Of a stretch of 51,484 nucleotides of DNA, positions 1 to 8,111 are shown one piece after another. The DNA lies in the NCBI GenBank assembly GCA_035629175.1, contig DASPIL010000084.1:1-51484 (forward strand), written 5' to 3'. A program made the translations under genes and the position numbers. Every line of letters begins with the position of its first letter. Within the stretch, counting starts at the first letter, position 1. This stretch comes from Verrucomicrobiia bacterium. GTDB taxonomy: Bacteria; Verrucomicrobiota; Verrucomicrobiia; Limisphaerales; DASXHY01. The notes under the pieces are model-generated. The model saw nothing but the letters and a program-made list of their open reading frames with translations, had not been told where the DNA came from and ran no database searches.

Positions 1-47
1 TCTGCCGCCACTCTGTCACGAAGCTTCGCCGCTCCTCTGCACTGTAA

Positions 48-689
48 CGGGCCCGTCTTGTTTTTGTTGATCTTTGCATTGACCGCAACCTTAACCCATC
101 CCGGCTCGCTCAAGAAGGACGCCCGCCGCTTACCGCTTACGAAGCATCAGCACTGACAGATGAACTAAATTGCTTTTGTTGGCACGCCGTCGTGCATAGC
201 CGAAAAGAAGTTGAGAATTATTTGCTTCACAAAGCCGCTATAGCCCGCGCGATCACAAAAAAATCGGCAGAACGCTTGGACTCGGGATCAGCGGGTTTCG
301 CTGAGGATCGCATCGAACCTTTGCTCCTTGAGTTGACTGAAGGATTAAAGAACAAAGTGCAATCTCAGCTTGTCACCGCTCGTCAAGCATTTGAACGGCG
401 AATCCATCCTGGAACACATCCCAGCAATATTTCCGAAGCCGCCATGAATGAATTCGACGCTCAGTGGAGCGTTTGGGCCGGAAGGGTAAAGCTAGTATCG
501 GGAAAAGAAGTGCTCACGATGCTTAACCGCTATCTTCAGAGTGTAGGCCTGCCCGCCCTAACGCCGTTATCCATCATCGATGCTATGCAACGAAGCGACG
601 TCCCTCGGGAAATCGTTGAGATCATCGATAAAATCGCCGAGATGAAGACAACTCCTTTAGAAGAACAGCTCGATTACGAGCTTTCATGA
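48..689 (+). pseudogene. C-terminal remnant of an AAA/OLD-like ATPase
   Basis: The reading frame is open from base 48, after a TAA at 45-47, to the stop at 689. A GTG at 192 is the first conventional start, but the codons upstream of it also read like protein: a V-F-V-D-L-x-I-D-R-N stretch followed by the S-R-K-E-V-E-N-Y-L-L motif right after codon 192. That pattern (acidic loop, then 'rrEiENYLL') and the tail G-K-E-V-L…L-T-P…D-V-P-R-E-I resemble the C-terminal third of SMC-like AAA ATPases with a TOPRIM/OLD region, which are common in defence islands. No Walker motifs are present and no ATG start exists, so I infer a truncated remnant; the window edge prevents checking the 5' part. It could instead be a small intact hypothetical gene starting at 192. 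Confidence 0.45.
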
Positions 690-717
690 TAGAAATTGCG
701 CGACCAGAGGCAGGGAC

Positions 718-2379
718 TTAACGAATAACTTTGCTGCCCTTCGGGAGCAAATCACTATCTCTTTGGAAAAGGTCAGGCTTTCGTCGCAGTGTGATATCTG
801 GAGCCATTCGCGCTATAGCCTCGATGCGGCGGCCATTGATCGGGGTGGCTTCGTCCTCGATCTCCTTGAAATTTGCCACGACTTTGCGGAATGAGTCTGC
901 CACGGCGCTCTCGCCGAACACGCTGAAGGACTTGCTGCGATAATTTTGGTTCAGCATGAACATCATGCGCTGTAAATCAATGTAGTCCTCCACCGAGCCG
1001 TCATTCATTGGGAGGAAGGGGAACAGTTTGCCATTGAGCAAATGGAGATCGCGGACCATGCCGTCCGGCTCGCACCAGCCCCGCTGCTTGTAGTAGTCGC
1101 GGTATTTGTCGAACAGCTGTGTAGATGGCACGGGCGCAAACAGCATTGGGATGATCGAGCCGATCACATCGGATACGAACAACGCCGTTTGCACCACGTT
1201 GCTGATGCTCTCGCCTGGCAGGCCGTAAAGGCAATACCCGTTCACGTCCAGATGGCGCAATTCGAAACCCGCGCGCTCAATGTTTTTCGCCGCTTCGACA
1301 ACGTGCTTCAGCTTGACGTGTTTCCGGTTCAAACTAACGAGAATGTCGTCGTCCACGTTTTCAACGGGCAGGTAGATTTTTTGAAAATGTGAGGCTTTCA
1401 GCAAGTCGCACAACTCTTGCGAGCTGGCGAGGAAGCGCGTATCCAAACCCTCCGGCGCGTAGAGCCGCCACGGTTTCTTGGCATCCACGATTTTTCGGAG
1501 CAACGGAATGAGATTATCCTGAAATTTAATCAAGAGGAAATCCGCATAGAAAGCGAAGTCGCGGATGCCAAACCGCTCATGCTTGTCCTTCATCTCGGCA
1601 AAGATGTCATCCACAGACCGGAAGCGAACCTGCTGTATTCCGTTGTTAATGGTCTTGGCCGCGCAGTAGTGGCAGTTGTAGGGGCAACCACGACTCGGCG
1701 TGATGATGGCGTAAGTCGGTATGTTGCGATAAACCGTAAGGTCGGTCCACAGATCGTTGGCCTCGTGAACTTCGCCAGCCACGACGACGTCCGCGCCGGT
1801 ATAACGGGCAGCATGGTCGGGAGCGATGGACGGGTAAATGCCACCGATAATAATCCGCGGCCTCTTTCCCATCAACCGGCGAAGCCTTGTGATGAGGTCG
1901 CGGGTGCTTTCCCACCAGTAGGACATCACCGAAGCGATGTAAATTTCGTGCGGCGGATGCTTGGCAAGCCCTTTGGCCTTTACCCAGCGCTCAAACGCAT
2001 CCCACGTTTTGCCGAAATGATATTTGTGAAGCTCCAACGCCTCGCCGTCCTTTTCGATGCGATACGGCCGCGCCTTCGACGTCGGGCCAGACTGCTCGCC
2101 GTAGGCTTCATCGCAATGGATGCGATGCTTGGGGACGATCCGCTTGCTTTCCGCGTCGCCGGGATCGCCGGAGACGGGCGTCGCTTCCATGAAGTCGTAG
2201 AAATCAATATGCTTGTAACGGTTCTTCTTCAGCAGTGCCGCAATGCGCACCAACCCGTACGGCTGCGACCACTCAGCCCAATACTGCGTGTCATAAACTG
2301 GAGGGTTGATGAGCAATGCAGTCTTCCGGCGCGGATTGCCGTCCAGTGAACTTAATTGAAACTGACGATCAATTTTCAT
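718..2379 (-). CDS. B12-binding-domain radical SAM protein
   Basis: A 553-residue protein. The N-terminal part has the layout of a cobalamin-binding domain (L-L-I-N-P-P-V-Y at about 22-29, and G-G-I-Y-P-S…A-D-V-V-V-A-G-E-V-H near 178-203). The radical SAM core follows, with the cluster motif S-R-G-C-P-Y-N-C-H-Y-C (Cx3Cx2C) at about residues 229-239. The class uses a 4Fe-4S cluster and S-adenosylmethionine to make a 5'-deoxyadenosyl radical; B12 members often methylate or rearrange unactivated carbons. The substrate here is unknown. The ATG at 2379 lies inside the last codons of the upstream gene (11-base overlap), so translation is probably coupled to the HerA-NurA operon. It is the last gene of that operon. 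The family call is firm; the role in defence or modification is inferred from context only. Confidence 0.88.
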   Translation of the reverse strand: MKIDRQFQLSSLDGNPRRKTALLINPPVYDTQYWAEWSQPYGLVRIAALLKKNRYKHIDFYDFMEATPVSGDPGDAESKRIVPKHRIHCDEAYGEQSGPTSKARPYRIEKDGEALELHKYHFGKTWDAFERWVKAKGLAKHPPHEIYIASVMSYWWESTRDLITRLRRLMGKRPRIIIGGIYPSIAPDHAARYTGADVVVAGEVHEANDLWTDLTVYRNIPTYAIITPSRGCPYNCHYCAAKTINNGIQQVRFRSVDDIFAEMKDKHERFGIRDFAFYADFLLIKFQDNLIPLLRKIVDAKKPWRLYAPEGLDTRFLASSQELCDLLKASHFQKIYLPVENVDDDILVSLNRKHVKLKHVVEAAKNIERAGFELRHLDVNGYCLYGLPGESISNVVQTALFVSDVIGSIIPMLFAPVPSTQLFDKYRDYYKQRGWCEPDGMVRDLHLLNGKLFPFLPMNDGSVEDYIDLQRMMFMLNQNYRSKSFSVFGESAVADSFRKVVANFKEIEDEATPINGRRIEAIARMAPDITLRRKPDLFQRDSDLLPKGSKVIR

Positions 2380-3262
2380 TTGTGGCCTCTGATTTAATTA
2401 GCGGCAAACCAAGATTCGTAAGAACCTGCTTCCCGTCCACAACCTCGATCATCCGGCGGTTAACGATTTGGTGCAGACGTTCTCTTGGTGCTCGCGGAAC
2501 AAATGTCCTAGTGGACCTTTTCAAAAAGCACCTGAACGCCATCATTTCCGTTCCCTTATTCCCGGAATAAAAAATCGGCGGTTCGGAATCCGAGTCAAAT
2601 TGTGACTGCGCTGCCAGTTGTGCAATCAGGTTCATTACGTAAAGTTTGAGCCGTGCTTGCTCTTTCGGGTGGTTCAGGTATGCGTCGAGCACGCTGTCCG
2701 CAGAACGGCCAAACCGTTTCAAGTCTCTTCGGATTGTCATTAACGATTCCCGAACCTCGTGCTGGTCCACCTGATCCAAGTTGAAACTCAAGAGGAACAA
2801 GAACTCGCTTGCTCCAGCACCGGACTGTCGCACGAACACCTGCCGGATCGCCTCCAAGCGTTGGAGTTGGCCGGCATCTCGGTAAAAGAGACCGCCTGAA
2901 TAATCCAGCGACACGATGTCATACGGCCAGGTTGGGGTGCTGCCGAAGTGATCTTTCCCCGCGATGAGTAATTGGTCGATATCCCCCCTCAACAAACTCA
3001 ACTTGCTGGAAATCCCTAGTTTGAAGGCGTTGACCAAAAGCTCATTTTGGAGAATCCATTCACGGCCCGCTTCACCGCGCTCAACTGCCGTAATGCGTTC
3101 CAACAGAGGATTCCATTGTTCAACATCCTGGAGCGACGAAGACGGCAACCCAAAGTAACTCAAGCGACCAAGACGTGGCCCCAAGTGCTTGCGAATTGCT
3201 TCGCACTGAAGATCGCGAACGACCTGTTTGTTCGGCGTAAATGTCTGTGGCCGCTTTAGCAT
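2369..3262 (-). CDS. Putative Rossmann methyltransferase-like protein
   Basis: A 297-residue protein I cannot name. The N-terminal half reads like a class I methyltransferase fold: R-L-S-Y-F-G-L-P-S at about 33-41, A-V-E-R at 59-62, an L-L-R-G-D-I-D segment near 94-100, and Y-D-I-V-S-L-D-Y-S-G-G-L at about 114-125 in the place of motif IV. A helical region and a basic C-terminus follow. Canonical glycine-rich motif I (GxGxG) is not obvious, so it may bind a nucleotide or SAM weakly, or be a structural relative. Its ATG at 3262 overlaps the stop of the upstream coiled-coil gene, and its own end overlaps the radical SAM start. Both overlaps argue for a coupled operon. A three-Cys-motif-partner type methylase is a possible relative, not established. 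Confidence 0.7.
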   Translation of the reverse strand: MLKRPQTFTPNKQVVRDLQCEAIRKHLGPRLGRLSYFGLPSSSLQDVEQWNPLLERITAVERGEAGREWILQNELLVNAFKLGISSKLSLLRGDIDQLLIAGKDHFGSTPTWPYDIVSLDYSGGLFYRDAGQLQRLEAIRQVFVRQSGAGASEFLFLLSFNLDQVDQHEVRESLMTIRRDLKRFGRSADSVLDAYLNHPKEQARLKLYVMNLIAQLAAQSQFDSDSEPPIFYSGNKGTEMMAFRCFLKRSTRTFVPRAPRERLHQIVNRRMIEVVDGKQVLTNLGLPLIKSEATNEN

Positions 3263-3669
3263 GAAACCGCTTTGCGCAACGCCTCGTTGATTTTATGCAC
3301 TAATGCCTCGAAACGATCCTTTTCTCTCGCAAATTCCTCCCGAAGAACCGAAATAACTACCTCGTATACCTTCTTGGTTTTCTCGTCCATTGCGAGGTCT
3401 TGTCCAATGTCCACAAAGAGGGAATGACCATTACTTCCGGCTCTCAAAACCTGATGCAGTTTGCGTGCTCGGCGAACCAACCGTGTGGCGCGACGGATCA
3501 CACCGCCGTCTTTCTTTTTCGCCCGTTGTGACTTCGCCAGCCGTTTCGCTAAATCTTCCAGTACCTTCTGCACTTGGAAGTCTTTGTCCTCCCTGAGCGC
3601 GTTTTCCAGTTTGCGATCTCTTAATTCCTGCTCTGTCTTTGCGAGCAGTCTTTCGCTGCTGTCCACCAC
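3256..3669 (-). CDS. Coiled-coil protein, probable displaced tail of the GHKL ATPase
   Basis: A 137-residue, highly charged, mostly helical protein (D-S-S-E-R-L-L-A-K-T-E-Q-E-L-R-D-R-K near the start, then K/R-rich helices). Its first possible start is a GTG one base after the TGA of the GHKL ATPase gene. The same frame stays open for several codons upstream of that GTG and reads T-A-S-N-I-R-F-R-E-V-V-D, which continues the helical character. I therefore suspect this is the C-terminal part of the ATPase gene, separated by a one-base frameshift, rather than an independent gene. No good ribosome binding site at a normal distance is visible. If independent, it would be a small coupled partner protein. 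Its stop overlaps the next gene's ATG. Confidence 0.6.
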   Translation of the reverse strand: MVDSSERLLAKTEQELRDRKLENALREDKDFQVQKVLEDLAKRLAKSQRAKKKDGGVIRRATRLVRRARKLHQVLRAGSNGHSLFVDIGQDLAMDEKTKKVYEVVISVLREEFAREKDRFEALVHKINEALRKAVSC

Positions 3670-3670
3670 C

Positions 3671-4810
3671 TCACGAAACCGGATGTTGCTGGCTGTTCAA
3701 GTCCGCTTGCAGATTTAGTTTGGCTACCAAACCGCCGCATCGGTCGTAAAGACGACTCCGCGATTCGTTATCCTCAAAATCGGTTCGATCCGCCGTCGGT
3801 ACGACGCCGGCATCCAGCACATGAATTTCTCCAACGAAGTAAAAGGCGCGTTCTGGCGCAGCATGCCACACTGCTTTGCGCACGAGCATACTGTCTCCAA
3901 TCGCGATGTTGGACGTGCGAAAGTGGAGACCGCTGTGCGGGTGCCGTTTACCTTTACCCATATCTGTTCCATCGTTCGGGAACTGCCCCTTTTTCAAATG
4001 TTCACAGAACCAACCGTATGCGATCACTTCATCAGATGAACCCTCTTTGGCTAGGATGAGTTCAAACTGTGGATGCGACGTGTCTTTCAGGGCAGGTTTG
4101 TAGATGGGGCTGCCGTTCACTAAAATCGAGATTTCGAGAAAGCGTGGATCGACTTGGTGCAACCGCTCGCTGATCACTTTCCCAAACGAGAACCCTGGAT
4201 CGAACGGAATCGGAGCGGTCTGAATCAAGTATCCTCGAATCACGCTGTGGTCGACAAGTTGCTGCGCGTCCTTGTGAACGCCGTGCAACTCAACTACCGT
4301 ATAATGCGCGTCGGGTCGTTCGGCCCGTTCGGTCACGCGACTGTGCTCGCGCAGCAGTGGTTCTAGAGGCGGGTTCTTTTCTTTCCTCAGACGCGCCCGT
4401 ATGCCCGCAGCGTCAATTTCTACTTGATACGTCTTCGCCTCGCCAATTTTCGACGAGGTGACAATGAGGCGGTCACAAGCGCTGATCGCCGAGAATTTCC
4501 CAATGCCGCGAAAGCCAGCATGCGTTGTGGACTTCTTTTCCGAATAGCCGAGGTAGCGGTAGCGTTCGACTTCATTCCGTGACATTCCCACACCTTTGTC
4601 CGCGATGATCAATGATGCCGGCGATGAGGTTATCTCGATCGGATGGAGTGTCTCTCCCTTGTGCGTGCGTTTCAAATCCGCCAGGGCGTCATAGGCGTTT
4701 TGCACGAACTCCCGCAGGATGTGCTTTCGGTCGGGATACAAGCCGTGACTCAATGCTTCCAGTACCGACCCGTAAGCGAAGTGCTGTTCTTGCCTTTTGA
4801 CTTGTTTCAT
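3671..4810 (-). CDS. GHKL (Hsp90/MORC-like) ATPase
   Basis: The start is set at the ATG at 4810 (M-K-Q-V-K-R-Q-E), giving 379 residues; upstream in-frame codons overlap the methylase gene. The Bergerat ATP-binding fold is clear: R-E-F-V-Q-N-A-Y-D-A-L (E34, N38, D41), I-I-A-D-K-G-V-G-M (D71, G73, G75), and the lid motif G-F-R-G-I-G-K-F-S at 99-107. GHKL proteins such as Hsp90, MutL and MORC dimerise on ATP binding; MORC-type ATPases compact DNA and several bacterial defence systems use GHKL subunits. The protein ends abruptly at the TGA at 3671, and the adjacent frame continues as a coiled coil, so the natural protein may be about 540 residues. It sits 23 bases after the methylase gene. Confidence 0.85.
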   Translation of the reverse strand: MKQVKRQEQHFAYGSVLEALSHGLYPDRKHILREFVQNAYDALADLKRTHKGETLHPIEITSSPASLIIADKGVGMSRNEVERYRYLGYSEKKSTTHAGFRGIGKFSAISACDRLIVTSSKIGEAKTYQVEIDAAGIRARLRKEKNPPLEPLLREHSRVTERAERPDAHYTVVELHGVHKDAQQLVDHSVIRGYLIQTAPIPFDPGFSFGKVISERLHQVDPRFLEISILVNGSPIYKPALKDTSHPQFELILAKEGSSDEVIAYGWFCEHLKKGQFPNDGTDMGKGKRHPHSGLHFRTSNIAIGDSMLVRKAVWHAAPERAFYFVGEIHVLDAGVVPTADRTDFEDNESRSRLYDRCGGLVAKLNLQADLNSQQHPVS

Positions 4811-4833
4811 GGGTTGTATCTTCTGCTTGGTGT

Positions 4834-6117
4834 TCAGCTGAGTTCTTCCAGGGACGCCTTGATGTCGGCGACTTCGGATTTTTCCAAGCCCCAATACTCG
4901 GCGGCGAGTTTTAGGTTCTCGGCCTCCAACGCGGCCAGCGCGTCGGTGTTGGCCGCTGCGGTTGCCTCGTGCAACGCCTTGCTGTTGGCGGCGAGTGAAC
5001 GATGCAAATTTTCCTTCGGGTCAAATTTCCCGATGCGGATGTATTTCAAAATGTGTGGGCTTGGATGCAGCGCAACGTAGCCTCTGACAATGAAATTTGA
5101 GGGTGAAGAATTGAGCAGCGCGCAGAGGTAATGAGCCTCGTCAGCAGAGGCGCATTCAACAGTAACCAACGTGTGGTCAGGGACGGGAACTTTTTCGCCG
5201 ATCGGAGAACTGACTGCCACAATGAGTTCGTTGGCAACTTCCCGCCAACAGACTTTATGGTCTGCGAACGTGTAAGAGCCGACGTTGTAAACGGAGTAAA
5301 ACGGTGCGCGATCTGTGTCAAAGTAGAGTTTGAACCCGCTCCGACCACGAAGAATTTCTTCGAACCTCTTGAGGTAGGAATAAGTCTTCGGGGCTTTCGC
5401 CTGCATCTCGGTGACAGGAAATCCTTTGGCCGGATCTTCCGGATCGTGTGGAATTAGCACCTGATACACTGGCGAAGATTTCCACCTTTTGATATCTGCA
5501 CCCCGCAGAAGCGGAAACAGGAAGTCAGGCTCAATCGCCATGCTGACGTTCTCCACATCAATCTTCCCTCCGTCGTGCAAGTTATTAATTACGACGAGTC
5601 CATCCTTTCTCCGGGAAACTTCTTCAACCCAGTAAACGCCATTCAAATAGGTGCATGACCCCTTCCTGCCCTTATAGGTCGAAGGTCCGACAATGCATTC
5701 GACATGTGCGAGAGCTTTGCGTCGCCCCGTAATCCAAGGAGATGTGCGCTTCTTGAGGTCGAGTGGGCGCGCAACCCATTGGTAAAACGTCAATCTTTCC
5801 ATCGCCTCGTCGTGATCGGCTTCCGTTGGGATGTTCCCACGCTGAGTCTTTTTCCAAAAATTGTATGGGACGGGGTATTCAGTGGCCGCACCTTTTTGAA
5901 GTATAAGGACTGCAGTTCTGTTCGTTGCGCCTTCGAAGCATTGCACACGACTAAAGTCATCTACCTGGAGCACGCGCAGGTGTTCGCCGTCACCAAGCTG
6001 AAGTCGTCGAAACCCTTCGCCACCACCTTCCGTTTTGAAGATGGATTGCGTTATAACGAACCCAAGTTTTCCTTTGGGTTTGAGATACTTGTCCGCTGAC
6101 ACATAGAGAAGCAGCAC
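4834..6117 (-). CDS. N6-adenine DNA methylase, C-terminal part (frameshifted)
   Basis: This 427-codon frame is the C-terminal half of the methylase encoded upstream. Its first Met at 6117 is internal to the fold; upstream codons in this frame read D-D-D-F-S-V-L-L-L-Y-V-S-A-D-K-Y-L-K, then L-G-F-V-I-T-Q-S-I-F-K. This is the strand/helix that follows the NPPW motif in Eco57I/TaqI-like N6-adenine methylases. The remainder has features of their target-recognition and C-terminal helical region: L-F-P-L-L-R-G-A-D-I-K-R-W and Y-L-C-A-L-L-N-S-S-P-S-N. Adding one base to the C run at 6137-6140 joins both frames with no lost residues. I regard it as one gene with a single-base shift, whether real or an assembly error. 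It ends 23 bases before the GHKL gene. Confidence 0.82.
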   Translation of the reverse strand: MLLLYVSADKYLKPKGKLGFVITQSIFKTEGGGEGFRRLQLGDGEHLRVLQVDDFSRVQCFEGATNRTAVLILQKGAATEYPVPYNFWKKTQRGNIPTEADHDEAMERLTFYQWVARPLDLKKRTSPWITGRRKALAHVECIVGPSTYKGRKGSCTYLNGVYWVEEVSRRKDGLVVINNLHDGGKIDVENVSMAIEPDFLFPLLRGADIKRWKSSPVYQVLIPHDPEDPAKGFPVTEMQAKAPKTYSYLKRFEEILRGRSGFKLYFDTDRAPFYSVYNVGSYTFADHKVCWREVANELIVAVSSPIGEKVPVPDHTLVTVECASADEAHYLCALLNSSPSNFIVRGYVALHPSPHILKYIRIGKFDPKENLHRSLAANSKALHEATAAANTDALAALEAENLKLAAEYWGLEKSEVADIKASLEELS

Positions 6118-8108
6118 CGAAAAGTCATCATCGCTGCCCCGGACCGCGCGCGTAATCCTTTGTGTTCAAACAGTCGGTATTTCGTCCAAACCGAAGAAGT
6201 CCGCTGCCTATATTCGTCAGGTAAATTTGACCAATGTATCCAAGGCGGATTGCCGGCGATGCGGTCGAACTGTGGCTGGAACAGCGGAGCGAAAGCGTTC
6301 TTGATAATGCGAGCCCAGATGCCGTTGATCTTCTGCCGTTCCAACTCGCGTAACTGGACGAACAATTCCTCGACGATAGCAACGTCGCGGGCGTCCTTTT
6401 TGGGATCGAGCGGAAACTTATTGCAGAGCGCAGCGGTGAAGGCGCCCTGGTGCGAGTCGTTTTTGACATGTTCCTCCAACAGGTTTGCCAGTTCGTCAAT
6501 GTAGTCCGCCTTCACGAGAGTGCGCGGCAAGGCGAACTCCCCGACGGAAGTCATGAACAGAATTTTGCCAACCTTGTCCAATTCCTCACCAGCGGACGGC
6601 GTCAGCACGGAGTCGGCGAGATAAACCGGGATGTCAATTTCGCCTTGGATTTCATCGAGCAAATCGCCCAGCGCGAGCAGGTAGTTGGTGCGGGCGCTGA
6701 TGACGGCGAGTGGATTTAGATCGTAGCCGACGACGTTGGCGAGGATGTAATCCAAAAGCTGCCGTCGGGTGATTTTCTTCTGCGGCAGCAGCACGTCCCG
6801 CGCATAGAGGCGAATGTCGCGGATGTGGAGAACGACGAACGTGCCTGAACCGCACGAAATATCCGCCAGCCGCTCCGTCGGCAGACGCGGGGCGCGATCC
6901 GGCGGGCCACCGTGCAACTGATTGAGCAACTGCGTGTCGAGCCAGTCGGGGGTGTAGTATTCGCCGAGATCGTGCCGCAATTCCTGCGGCATGAGGTTTT
7001 GGTAGAGCTTCTTCAGCAAGTCGCGCGTGCCGTCAGGATCGGTGTCAAGCGTGACGAACGAATAATTGGCGAGTTGGTGCATCACACCGCGTAACGACTG
7101 GTCAACTTCATGGGTCCAGTCTTCGAGATACCAGACGAAGAAATCACCTTCCAGGAAATTGCGGATGCCGAGATGCCGGAAGATGCCGCCTTCCTCCATG
7201 TTGCGGAGATAGCCTTGCAAACCTGTGGAGTCCATGCCGATGGCCTGCGCGAGCGTGACCGGTTCTTGTGCGGCGATCCGCGCAACTTTGCCTCGGGCAT
7301 AAAAGTTGACAATCTGCACCGCCAACAGTTTGATAAACGTGGCGTAGTAGGTGTGGATGGCGAAGAATAGCTTGAACGGCTGCAGCTTGTCGCGTGCTCC
7401 AGCACGAACGGCGTAGAGTCGGGCCAGGGCTTCTACATCCAATTTAGGGGAGTTAGGCTCGTAGCCACAAATTTCGCTGAACGTGCGCGCCCATTGCTGG
7501 TAAAGGGCGTTGATCTTTGGATTTTTTGATGTGGTGAGAACTTGATAAAATGCAGCGACACATTTACGTGACGCGGGAGTATTTTCACCGAAGTCGCGCA
7601 AGAGGTTTTCCGGCGTAGTGGCGAGTTCGGTCTGAAGTGCGGCGAGATAGTTTAGAAATCGTTCGCAGGAATAGACATCCACAGGAACAGGCGGCTCGAC
7701 ATGCCAGACCCCCTCACGTTGCTGGAGGAAGATGAAGTAACCACCGTCGCAAACGACGCCGGCGTAACGCTCCATCTTGTGGCGTTCGCGCCGGTGCAAT
7801 CCACCGATGTAATCTTTTGCCTGCTGAATCGCGTGCCGGTTGTTTCCGTGTTTGTTCGATGGTTTCAGGAATCCAGGGCGCTCGTATTCAATGACGAGAC
7901 GGTTATAGACCGTGTCGGCGCGACCTTCGATCAATGTGACTTCGTCACGCGGCTGGATGGGTGCGCCAATGGATTGGGCTGCCTCCGCGATAGCCGCTTG
8001 AAAAGGGATGCGAAACTCGGCCTCGTTCGCAGCGCCTTCGGCTGCGGCGAGAGTCTTTTCGGCGAGTTTCTTTGCGACTTCCTGAAACGAGATGTCGTGT
8101 GCTGCCAT
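6051..8108 (-). CDS. N6-adenine DNA methylase with N-terminal nuclease-like region
   Basis: A 685-codon frame. Residues 1-130 resemble a PD-(D/E)xK-like domain: E-G-R-A-D-T at 61-66 and V-I-E-Y-E-R at 72-77 (ExE rather than the usual ExK). A helical connector follows. The methylase core has G-E-Y-Y-T-P at 382-387, SAM-binding motif I D-I-S-C-G-S-G-T-F at 416-424, and catalytic N-P-P-W at 620-623. This layout is that of type IIG/PglX-like enzymes that methylate adenine N6 in DNA. After about residue 655 the frame runs into unrelated sequence and stops at 6051, while the proper continuation lies in the adjacent frame. The start at 8108 is 3 bases after the HerA stop. Expected intact length is about 1080 residues. 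Whether the nuclease-like region is active is unknown. Confidence 0.85.
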   Translation of the reverse strand: MAAHDISFQEVAKKLAEKTLAAAEGAANEAEFRIPFQAAIAEAAQSIGAPIQPRDEVTLIEGRADTVYNRLVIEYERPGFLKPSNKHGNNRHAIQQAKDYIGGLHRRERHKMERYAGVVCDGGYFIFLQQREGVWHVEPPVPVDVYSCERFLNYLAALQTELATTPENLLRDFGENTPASRKCVAAFYQVLTTSKNPKINALYQQWARTFSEICGYEPNSPKLDVEALARLYAVRAGARDKLQPFKLFFAIHTYYATFIKLLAVQIVNFYARGKVARIAAQEPVTLAQAIGMDSTGLQGYLRNMEEGGIFRHLGIRNFLEGDFFVWYLEDWTHEVDQSLRGVMHQLANYSFVTLDTDPDGTRDLLKKLYQNLMPQELRHDLGEYYTPDWLDTQLLNQLHGGPPDRAPRLPTERLADISCGSGTFVVLHIRDIRLYARDVLLPQKKITRRQLLDYILANVVGYDLNPLAVISARTNYLLALGDLLDEIQGEIDIPVYLADSVLTPSAGEELDKVGKILFMTSVGEFALPRTLVKADYIDELANLLEEHVKNDSHQGAFTAALCNKFPLDPKKDARDVAIVEELFVQLRELERQKINGIWARIIKNAFAPLFQPQFDRIAGNPPWIHWSNLPDEYRQRTSSVWTKYRLFEHKGLRARSGAAMMTFRCCFSMCQRTSISNPKENLGSL

Positions 8109-8111
8109 TGA

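Noticed and set aside
1417-2349. Long plus-strand open frame opposite the radical SAM gene
   Set aside because: It is antisense to a gene with clear catalytic motifs, has no recognisable domain, and follows from codon bias of the true gene.
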